The translations under genes were made by a program, and so were the position numbers. A DNA stretch of 14,839 bases from DASSHC01 sp035693105. Its GTDB lineage: Bacteria; Chloroflexota; Chloroflexia; Thermomicrobiales; Thermomicrobiaceae. Positions 1 to 5,599 of the stretch are shown one piece after another (within the stretch, counting starts at the first letter, position 1; each line of letters begins with the position of its first letter). The stretch spans positions 1-14,839 of the forward strand of contig DASSHC010000269.1 of the NCBI GenBank assembly GCA_035693105.1, read 5' to 3'. The notes under the pieces are model-generated. The model was not told where the DNA came from. It was given only the letters and a program-made list of their open reading frames with translations, and did no database searches.

Positions 1-162
1 CTGTCGGGGAGGGTATGACACCGGCTCGCAATGCGTCCTAACGGCGCGGGTGAAGCTGACGATGTTGCGGGCGACGCGAGTTCTGAGGAATGTGATAGTC
101 TCGGCGAGGAGAGCAGATGAGCGGGTCAACACCGTTTCCACGCGCGCCGTCTCGACTGGTGG
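1..162. other. Left edge, no assignable gene
   Basis: One plus-strand frame (codons starting at position 2) stays open until a TGA at 164-166, just before the HEPN start. Its translation is Arg/Thr/Val-rich and resembles no family I recognise. It could be the 3' end of a gene lying outside the window, or chance. The other plus frames carry several stops. A minus-strand frame that runs through here is a shadow of the HEPN region. HEPN genes often follow a small nucleotidyltransferase (MNT) gene, but I see no MNT motif in these bases. Confidence 0.3.
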
Positions 163-169
163 ATGAGGG

Positions 170-581
170 ATGACTGGTATAGACAACAGGGTTGTCATCT
201 ACCTGACGAAGGCGGTGGAGAGCCTGGCTGGCGCGGAGAGCGAGTTCGCCAACGGCCGCTACAACAACTGTGCCAATCGCTGCTACTACGCTTGCTTTCA
301 GGCTGCTGTGGCGGCCCTCTTCGCGGCTGGACTCACCCCGCAAGGTACTCGCACCGTCTGGAGCCACGACGTACTTGCAGGCGCTCTTTGTGGGTGAACT
401 CATCAACCGCCGTAAGCGCTTCCCCACAGCGTTCCGCCCAACCCTGGCGCAGGCGTACAGTAAGCGTGAAGCGGCAGACTATAAGCGAGACTTTTTGAGT
501 CAGACGCAAGCACAGCGAGTGTTGCGGGACTCCCGCATTTTTGTTCAGACTATCCAAGCGCAAGGGGGAGAACCGGCATGA
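170..581 (+). pseudogene. HEPN-domain protein gene with a +1 frameshift
   Basis: HEPN proteins are small all-helical proteins, often RNases or toxin-like partners of nucleotidyltransferases. The first half, from ATG 170, reads through ...ANRCYYACFQAAVAALFAAGLTP... and WSHD, the familiar HEPN core with its RxYYAxF-like helix. It then hits a stop at 395-397. The typical C-terminal half (LQALFVGELINRRKRFP..., then a YSKREAADY-like helix and a terminal helix) continues in the +1 frame to the stop at 579-581. Dropping one base around 368-371 (GAC-G-TAC) joins the halves into about 136 residues, a normal HEPN length, reading WSHDYLQALF. The site is not a homopolymer, so a true mutation is as likely as an assembly error. 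The ancestral stop overlaps the next ATG (ATGA at 578-581), so the two genes were probably translationally coupled. A competing ATG at 163 is in another frame. The HEPN assignment is fairly secure; whether any product is functional is doubtful. Confidence 0.75.
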
Positions 582-904
582 GCTCCGAACGCCTCAACGA
601 ACTTGAGCCACGTATTCTGCAGGCGGTGGCTGAGCTGGAGAACCTCATCAGGAGCCGCTACCCCGCCGCGGAATTCGATATCGGGCCAGGTGGTGAGGAT
701 CCCGAGGGAACCTACATCACGGCGACGGTCGATCTGGAAGATCCGGACGAGGTGATGGACCTGGTAATCAATCGTGTGCTCGAGCTACAAGTCGAAGAGC
801 GGCTCCCAGTGTACGTGGTGCCCGTGCGAACTCCTGAGCGCATAGAGCAGATGCTGCGGGAACGGCCGGGTTTCTCACCCCCCATTCGGCCACTCCGCTT
901 CTAA
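578..904 (+). CDS. Small protein of unknown function coupled to HEPN gene
   Basis: This 108-residue acidic protein has no signal peptide or membrane segment. I do not recognise a named family. It starts with an amphipathic helix (residues about 4-28, LEPRILQAVAELENLI) and then an SRYPAAEF segment. A likely beta strand follows (GTYITATVDL), then a helix (DEVMDLVINRVLELQVEE) and another strand (LPVYVVPV), ending in a Pro/Arg-rich tail. That order suggests a compact alpha/beta fold. The ATG lies inside the HEPN stop (ATGA), so it is in the same operon and probably needs HEPN translation for efficient initiation; AAGGGGGAG upstream is a good ribosome-binding site. By position it is a candidate partner or antidote of the HEPN protein, which is inference only. 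A 9-bp-stem hairpin follows at once. Confidence 0.75.
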   Translation: MSSERLNELEPRILQAVAELENLIRSRYPAAEFDIGPGGEDPEGTYITATVDLEDPDEVMDLVINRVLELQVEERLPVYVVPVRTPERIEQMLRERPGFSPPIRPLRF

Positions 905-911
905 ATTGTTG

Positions 912-932
912 GGGCGGGTCAGTGACCCGCCC
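912..932. terminator. Bidirectional hairpin between convergent genes
   Basis: GGGCGGGTC and GACCCGCCC form a perfect 9-bp GC-rich stem around a 3-base AGT loop. It sits 8 bases after the small gene ending at 904 and 14 bases before the stop of the convergent dipeptidase at 946. There is no clear T-tract on either side, so it is terminator-like by position and stability. Confidence 0.6.
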
Positions 933-945
933 GGTGGAACCCTCC

Positions 946-2304
946 CTATCGGGTGGGGGCGAAGCCGTCGATGATGCGGGCGGCGCGCTTGATGCCGAGG
1001 AGGTAATCCTCGACATAAATATTCTCCATCGGCGAGTGCGCCCGCGAGTCGGCGTGGCCGACGCCGGAGGAGGCGAAGGGGATGCCAAACTGGTAGGCGA
1101 GCACGTAGGCCGGGCCGGTGCCCAGGCTGGTCGGCACCACGATCGGCTCCTTGTCGTCCAGCTCGCGGTGCGCCGCGATGGCGACCTGGGCGATCTCGGC
1201 GTCGGGCGAGGTGCGCGCCGGGTGCTCCATGCTGAAGGGCACGACCTCGATGTCGCTGAAGCCCTGGTCGTCCAGGTACGTGCGCAGCAGGGCGCGGATC
1301 TCCTCCGGGTCCTGGTCGATCACCAGGCGGAAGTCGACCTTGGCCATCGCCTGCGCCGGCATGACCGTCTTGGCGCCGGGGCCGGTGTAGCCGCTCTCCA
1401 GCCCGCAGATGGTGCAGGTCGGCTGGAAGTACTCCTTGAGCTTCAGCTCCCGGCCGGAGAGCCCGGTGACGAACTGGTCGATCTGGTAGAGCTCCCGGCG
1501 CTTGGCCTCGGTATCGGGGAGCGACTCGAGCACCTTGAGGTCGTCCGCGGTCGGCGGCACGACCTTGTCGTAGAAGCCGGGGATGCGCACGCGCTCGTCC
1601 GGCCCCTTGAGCGAGGCCAGCGCCCAGGTCAGGCGCCAGGCGGCGTTGGGCACCGAGGCGCCGAGGGAAGAGTGCAGGTCGCGGGCGGTCGAGCGCACGC
1701 GCAGCTCGACGTAGCAGATCCCCTTCAGCCCGAGCGAGATGATCGGGCGTCCCTCGACGTCCTTGCTGCCGCTCTCCCAGATGTTGCCGTCGGCGCGCAC
1801 CAGATCGGGGTGCTCCGCGGTGAAGCGCTCCAGGTGCGGGCTGCCGATCTCCTCCTCGCCCTCGATGATGAATTTGACCCGCAGCGGCAGCTCGCCGCGC
1901 ACCGTGCGGTAGGCGTCGATGGCGGCCACGCGCGAGGCGATGTTCCCCTTGTTGTCGGCCACGCCGCGGGCGTAAATGCGTCCGTCGCGGATTTCGGCGG
2001 CGAAGGGGTCGACGTCCCAGAGATCGAGCGGCTCCGGCGGCTGCACGTCGTAGTGGTTGTAGAAGGAGAGGGTTTTGCCCTCCGGCCCGGCCTCGGCGTA
2101 GACCACCGGGTTGCCGCCGGCGACCGGCACGATGCGCGCGCTGGCCCCGGCGTCCTCCAGCACCTGTTTCACCAGCGCGGCGGTCTCCTGGATGCCGACG
2201 TTTTGCGCCGAGATGCTCGGCTGGCGGCAGAGCCGCTGCACCAGCGCGATGTACTCCTCGCGGTGGTCGTCGATATAGCGATAGACGTCGTCAAGCTCGG
2301 CCAT
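946..2304 (-). CDS. M20-family metallopeptidase (dipeptidase)
   Basis: This 452-residue cytoplasmic protein resembles the M20 dinuclear-zinc dipeptidases (carnosinase / cytosolic nonspecific dipeptidase branch), which cleave dipeptides and related amides. Visible motifs are HYDVQP (His84, Asp86), GVADNKG (bridging Asp117), EGEEEIGS (general base Glu151 and ligand Glu152), ADGNIWE (Asp172), a dimerisation-lid segment beginning near DLHSS (His211), and GVGHADSRAHSPMENI near the C-terminus with the last metal-ligand His. The complete ligand set argues for an active enzyme. Length is normal for the family. The ATG at 2302-2304 is preceded by GAGGAG about 10 bases away. It diverges from the iminopeptidase-amidase pair and shares a promoter region with it, which suggests a common role in peptide breakdown. 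It could instead act on an N-acyl or carbamoyl substrate; the subfamily is likely but not certain. Confidence 0.92.
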   Translation of the reverse strand: MAELDDVYRYIDDHREEYIALVQRLCRQPSISAQNVGIQETAALVKQVLEDAGASARIVPVAGGNPVVYAEAGPEGKTLSFYNHYDVQPPEPLDLWDVDPFAAEIRDGRIYARGVADNKGNIASRVAAIDAYRTVRGELPLRVKFIIEGEEEIGSPHLERFTAEHPDLVRADGNIWESGSKDVEGRPIISLGLKGICYVELRVRSTARDLHSSLGASVPNAAWRLTWALASLKGPDERVRIPGFYDKVVPPTADDLKVLESLPDTEAKRRELYQIDQFVTGLSGRELKLKEYFQPTCTICGLESGYTGPGAKTVMPAQAMAKVDFRLVIDQDPEEIRALLRTYLDDQGFSDIEVVPFSMEHPARTSPDAEIAQVAIAAHRELDDKEPIVVPTSLGTGPAYVLAYQFGIPFASSGVGHADSRAHSPMENIYVEDYLLGIKRAARIIDGFAPTR

Positions 2305-2357
2305 GACCAGCGCTCCTCACTCCCCGTGTACCCAGCGGCCCCGCGTGAGCCGCGCCC

Positions 2358-2386
2358 ACTCTCGGCGCTCGGCACGCGGCTGTCAA
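2358..2386 (-). promoter_or_regulatory. Putative promoter of the M20 dipeptidase
   Basis: Reading the minus strand, a perfect -35 box TTGACA (2381-2386) is followed after exactly 17 bases by GAGAGT (2358-2363), a weak -10. The leader would be about 45 bases. The same 17-base spacing to a purine-rich -10 recurs at other promoter candidates in this window. The -35 is convincing; the -10 is tentative. Confidence 0.45.
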
Positions 2387-2400
2387 CCGGGAGCGGCGCG

Positions 2401-2429
2401 TTGACGGCTGCGGGCGGGCGGGCTAGAGT
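2401..2429 (+). promoter_or_regulatory. Putative promoter of iminopeptidase-amidase operon
   Basis: TTGACG (2401-2406), a 17-base spacer and TAGAGT (2424-2429) give a good housekeeping-type promoter on the plus strand. Its -35 lies only 14 bases from the -35 of the divergent dipeptidase promoter, so the two stand back to back. The next plus-strand gene starts at 2852, leaving a leader of about 410 bases that includes the inverted-repeat element at 2500-2772. Confidence 0.5.
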
Positions 2430-2499
2430 CGCGGGTACGGACGAAGGCGAGCGGCCTTCACTGCGTGGCGGGGGATGAGCGGGCTTGGTGGGTGTGGCC

Positions 2500-2772
2500 T
2501 TGGACGAGCCTCGGCGCCGCACGACGCGCGGGGTTAAAACCACCGCGCTAACAAAGCGAAGCCCACTGAAGGGGCTGAGTTTAGCCCATACGCCGGCCAT
2601 TCCTTTGCGGTCTGAGACAAACCTTGTCTATTGGGGCGATCGAGGACGAAGCTGGTTGTGGCTGAGGATGCTTGGACCACAACCAATCCAAACCCCAGCC
2701 CCTTCAGTGGGCTTCGTGAAGGCTAGCGCGGTGGCTTTAACCCCGCGCGACGTGGGCGCCGAGGTTCCACGA
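2500..2772. repeat. MITE-like element with long terminal inverted repeats
   Basis: Two arms of about 75 bases face each other. Exact matches include CGCGCGGGGTTAAA (2525-2538) with its complement at 2736-2749, CCACCGCGCTA (2540-2550) with 2724-2734, and a 19-base match at 2558-2576 with 2697-2715. The outer ends match more loosely around CCTCGGCGCC. The ~120-base centre carries two further hairpins: AGACAA/TTGTCT (2615-2629) and TGGTTGTGG/CCACAACCA (2653-2685). There is no open frame of note and no transposase, so this is a non-autonomous, MITE-like or REP-type element. Its GC content is lower than the flanking genes. A clear target-site duplication could not be identified, so the ends are approximate. 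Confidence 0.8.
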
Positions 2773-2851
2773 AGCGCCGCAATCGTTCCATACGGCCCCG
2801 CACATTAGGCAGCAGCAGAGGCGGGCAGACACAGTGGCGGAGGAGGGCGAG

Positions 2852-3760
2852 ATGACCAGCGGGCTGCCCAGCCGCGAGGGGACGCTCCCCTTTCGCGGCC
2901 ACCAGGTCTGGTACCGCGTGGCGGGCGAGGGGGAGGAGCCGGGCAAGCTGCCGCTCTTGACGCTCCACGGCGGCCCCGGCGCGGCGCACGACTACCTGGA
3001 GCCGCTGGAGGCGCTGGCCGCCAGCGGCCGGCGGGTCATCTTCTACGACCAGCTCGGCTGCGGCCGCTCCGAGCAGCCGCACGACCCCGCGCTCTGGACG
3101 GTCGGGCTCTTCCTGGAGGAGATCGACGCCGTACGCGCCGCGCTGGGGCTCGACGAGCTGCACCTGCTGGGACAGTCCTGGGGCGGGATGCTGGGCATGG
3201 AGTACGCCCTGACGCAGCCGCCCGGGCTGGCCAGCCTGACGGTCGCCAGTTCTCCGGCCTCGATGCGCCAGTGGGTGGCGGAGGCCAACCGGCTGCGCGA
3301 ACAGCTGCCGCCCGAGGTGCAGGCGACGCTGCTGCGGCACGAGGCGGCCGGCACGACCGATTCGCCCGAGTACCAGCAGGCGATGGCGGTCTTCTACGGG
3401 CGGCACGTCTGCCGGCTCGATCCCATGCCGGACTACGTGCAGCGCACGTTCGCACAACTGGAGCGGAATCCCGAGGTCTACCACACCATGAACGGCCCCA
3501 GCGAGTTCCACGTCGTCGGCACGCTCAAGGAGTGGGACATCATCGACCGGCTGCCGGAGATCCGCGTGCCCACGCTCGTCACCTCCGGCCGCCACGACGA
3601 GGCCACGCCGCTGATCGCGGAGACGGTGCACCGGGGCATCCCCGGCTCGGAGTGGGTCATCTTCGAGGAGAGCTCGCACATGTCCCACGCCGAGGAGCCG
3701 GAGCGCTACCTGACGGTGCTGAGCGATTTTCTGGAGCGCGTGGAAGCGGCGCGCGGCTGA
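2852..3760 (+). CDS. Proline iminopeptidase-type alpha/beta hydrolase (S33)
   Basis: This 302-residue cytoplasmic serine peptidase belongs to the S33 proline iminopeptidase family, which removes an N-terminal proline or other residue from short peptides. Motifs in order: HGGPG oxyanion-hole loop (39-43), DQLGCGRS (66-73), nucleophile elbow GQSWGG (Ser109), a cap domain rich in aromatic and acidic residues, SGRHDEATP with the catalytic Asp (249), and SSHMSHAEEP with the catalytic His (276). The triad is complete and the length normal. I chose the ATG at 2852 because GGAGGAGGG lies 6-8 bases before it; an in-frame GTG at 2834 would add six residues but has no good binding site. The amidase follows after 29 bases on the same strand, so the two are probably one transcript. 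An epoxide hydrolase or another alpha/beta hydrolase is less likely given HGGPG and GQSWGG. Confidence 0.9.
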   Translation: MTSGLPSREGTLPFRGHQVWYRVAGEGEEPGKLPLLTLHGGPGAAHDYLEPLEALAASGRRVIFYDQLGCGRSEQPHDPALWTVGLFLEEIDAVRAALGLDELHLLGQSWGGMLGMEYALTQPPGLASLTVASSPASMRQWVAEANRLREQLPPEVQATLLRHEAAGTTDSPEYQQAMAVFYGRHVCRLDPMPDYVQRTFAQLERNPEVYHTMNGPSEFHVVGTLKEWDIIDRLPEIRVPTLVTSGRHDEATPLIAETVHRGIPGSEWVIFEESSHMSHAEEPERYLTVLSDFLERVEAARG

Positions 3761-3789
3761 ACGGTCGAGTACTTGAAGGGATGGCTGGT

Positions 3790-5310
3790 ATGAGTGGGCA
3801 CGAGCGGCTGGCGAACCTGGAAGAGACGACGGTGGCCGATCTGCAGCGGGCCATGACGGCCGGCGAGCTGAGCGCGGCCGAGCTGGCGCGCTACTACCTC
3901 GACCGCATTCGCGACCTCGACCAGGGCGGGCCGCGGGTCAACTCGGTGCTGGAGGTCAGCCCCGACGCGCTGGCGCTGGCCGCCCAGCTCGACGACGAGC
4001 GGCGCACGCGCGGCCCCCGCGGGCCGCTCCACGGCATCCCGGTCATCCTCAAAGACAACATCGACACCGCCGACGGCATGCAGACGACCGCCGGCTCGCT
4101 GGCGCTGCTCGGCTCGCGCCCGGCGCGCGACGCCTTCATCGCCGAGGGGCTGCGGCGGGCCGGGGCGCTGCTGCTGGGCAAGGCCAACATGAGCGAGTGG
4201 GCCAACTTCCGCTCGAACCACTCCTCCAGCGGCTGGAGCGGGCGCGGCGGGCAGTGCAACAACCCCTACGCGCTCGACCGCAACCCCTGCGGCTCCAGCT
4301 CCGGCTCGGGCGCGTCGGTCTCGGCCAACTTCTGCGCCGTGGCCATCGGCACCGAGACCAACGGCTCGATCGTCTGCCCCTCCAACGCCAGCGGCGTGGC
4401 CGGCATCAAGCCGACCGTCGGCCTGACCAGCCGTGCCGGCGTTATCCCGATCTCGCACAGCCAGGACACGATCGGCCCGATGGCGCGCACGGTGGCCGAT
4501 GCCGCCGCGGTCCTCGGCGCCATGACCGGCGTCGACTCGCGCGATCCGGCCACCGCCGCCAGCGAGGGGCACTTCTTCAGCGACTACACCCAGTTCCTGG
4601 ACGCGAATGCGCTCAAGGGGGCGCGCATCGGCGTGGCGCGCGGCATGACCGGCTTCAGCGACAAGAGCGACGCGGTCTTCGAGCAGGCGCTGCGGGCCAT
4701 GCAAGCGGCGGGGGCCGAGCTGATCGATCCGGCCGACATCCCCACCCTGGAGCAGATGCGCCGCAACAACACCCAGCGCGAGGTGCTGCTGTATGAGTTC
4801 AAGGCCGACCTCAACGCCTACCTGGCCGAGCGTGGCGATCCGCAGATTCACAACCTGGCCGACGTGATCGCCTTCAACCTGGCCCACGCCGAGCAGGAGC
4901 TGCCCTACTTCGGCCAGGAGCAGATGCTGGCCGCCCAGGAGAAGGGGCCGCTGACCGATGCCGCGTATCAAGAGGCGCTGGCGCTCAACCAGCGGCTGTC
5001 GCGCGCGGAGGGTATCGACGCCGCGCTCAAGCAGCACGACCTGCTGGCGCTCGTAGCGCCGACCGGGGCGCCGGCCTGGAAGACCGACCTGATCGACGGC
5101 GACCACAGCATCGGCGGCAGCTCGACGCCGGCCGCGCTGGCCGGCTACCCGATCGTCACGGTGCCGGCCGGCTTCAGCTTCGGGCTGCCGGTCAACATCA
5201 GCTTCATGGGCACGGCCTGGAGCGAGCCGGTGCTGATCCGGCTGGCCTACGCCTTCGAGCAGGCCACCCGCGCCCGCCGCGCGCCGCGCTTTTTGGCGAC
5301 GCTGCCGTAG
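3790..5310 (+). CDS. Amidase-signature enzyme, peptide-amidase-like
   Basis: This 506-residue amidase-signature hydrolase acts on carboxamide bonds. The Ser-cisSer-Lys triad is visible: Lys88 in VILKDNID, cis-Ser169 in CGSSSGSG and nucleophile Ser193 in GTETNGSIVCP; the 24-residue gap between the serines is the one expected for the family. The stretch EWANFRSNHSSSGWSGRGGQ and the later PISHSQDTIGPMARTVADAA closely recall the bacterial peptide amidase (Pam) branch, which deamidates C-terminally amidated peptides. It is not a GatA subunit by context, since no gatB or gatC is present. Start choice: GAAGGG at 3775-3780 is well spaced for ATG 3790; the in-frame ATG at 3781 sits directly on that site. 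Together with the upstream iminopeptidase and the divergent dipeptidase it fits peptide catabolism. The family is certain; the substrate is inferred. Confidence 0.92.
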   Translation: MSGHERLANLEETTVADLQRAMTAGELSAAELARYYLDRIRDLDQGGPRVNSVLEVSPDALALAAQLDDERRTRGPRGPLHGIPVILKDNIDTADGMQTTAGSLALLGSRPARDAFIAEGLRRAGALLLGKANMSEWANFRSNHSSSGWSGRGGQCNNPYALDRNPCGSSSGSGASVSANFCAVAIGTETNGSIVCPSNASGVAGIKPTVGLTSRAGVIPISHSQDTIGPMARTVADAAAVLGAMTGVDSRDPATAASEGHFFSDYTQFLDANALKGARIGVARGMTGFSDKSDAVFEQALRAMQAAGAELIDPADIPTLEQMRRNNTQREVLLYEFKADLNAYLAERGDPQIHNLADVIAFNLAHAEQELPYFGQEQMLAAQEKGPLTDAAYQEALALNQRLSRAEGIDAALKQHDLLALVAPTGAPAWKTDLIDGDHSIGGSSTPAALAGYPIVTVPAGFSFGLPVNISFMGTAWSEPVLIRLAYAFEQATRARRAPRFLATLP

Positions 5311-5330
5311 GCACGGGCCCTCACCCCCGG

Positions 5331-5356
5331 CCCCTCTCCCAATTCTGGGAGAGGGG
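5331..5356 (+). terminator. Hairpin after the amidase gene
   Basis: CCCCTCTCCCA and TGGGAGAGGGG form a perfect 11-bp stem with a 4-base ATTC loop, 20 bases after the amidase stop. There is no T-tract. It is also the inner part of the left arm of the nested repeat at 5316-5597, so the repeat may serve as the terminator. Confidence 0.6.
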
Positions 5357-5551
5357 AGGTGGCTTCAGCTTCATAGGAGACCGTAGCCTGTGTGCGGACG
5401 GATCCTTCGACTTCGCTCAGGATGACACGGCAGGGGAGTGGCCTACCGGACGACATAGATCGTCGTCGTTCGCCCGCTACTCCCCCTGTCATCCCGAGCG
5501 CAGTCGAGGGATCCGTCTGCACGCGGCACCCAACCTCATCGATGGCCAGTG

Positions 5552-5577
5552 CCCCTCTCCCCCGCGGGGGAGAGGGG
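5552..5577 (-). terminator. Hairpin after first binding-protein gene
   Basis: CCCCTCTCCCCC and GGGGGAGAGGGG form a 12-bp stem separated by a GC dinucleotide (in practice a 4- to 6-base loop). It lies 22 bases beyond the stop codon of the minus-strand gene ending at 5600. It is the right-hand counterpart of the hairpin at 5331-5356 and part of the same nested repeat. No T-tract is seen. Confidence 0.55.
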
Positions 5578-5599
5578 TTGGGGCGAGGGCCCGTCGGCC

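Larger units (their letters stand above)
5316..5597. repeat. Nested palindromic repeat in convergent gap
   Basis: The gap between the amidase and the first binding-protein gene is almost entirely one nested inverted repeat. The outer arms match (GGGCCCTCACCCCCGG on the left against a GGGGCGAGGGCCC end on the right), each containing its own CCCCTCTCCC hairpin. The inner arms are about 31 bases each: 5397-5427, containing GGATCCTTCGACTTCGCTCA, and its imperfect complement at 5487-5517. A CGACGACATAGATCGTCG hairpin occupies the centre. Inner-arm motifs of this kind are familiar as dispersed repeats in Chloroflexota and other genomes, where their translations give spurious proteins with DPSTSLRMT or VEGSV strings. 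I see no real gene in this gap. Confidence 0.8.

Noticed and set aside
922..2478. A 518-codon open frame on the plus strand opposite the M20 dipeptidase
   Set aside because: Its translation is an Arg/Gly/Val/Leu/Asp-rich string typical of the antisense of a high-GC gene, while the minus strand shows complete M20 motifs.
2524..2750. Possible CRISPR or riboswitch in the 2305-2851 gap
   Set aside because: The repeats are inverted, not direct and regularly spaced, and the fold matches no riboswitch consensus I recognise; a MITE-like element explains it better.
3271..3789. N-terminal extension of the amidase frame across the iminopeptidase gene
   Set aside because: The extension is an Arg/Ala/Gly-rich out-of-frame reading of the iminopeptidase; ATG 3790 with GAAGGG upstream is the sensible start.
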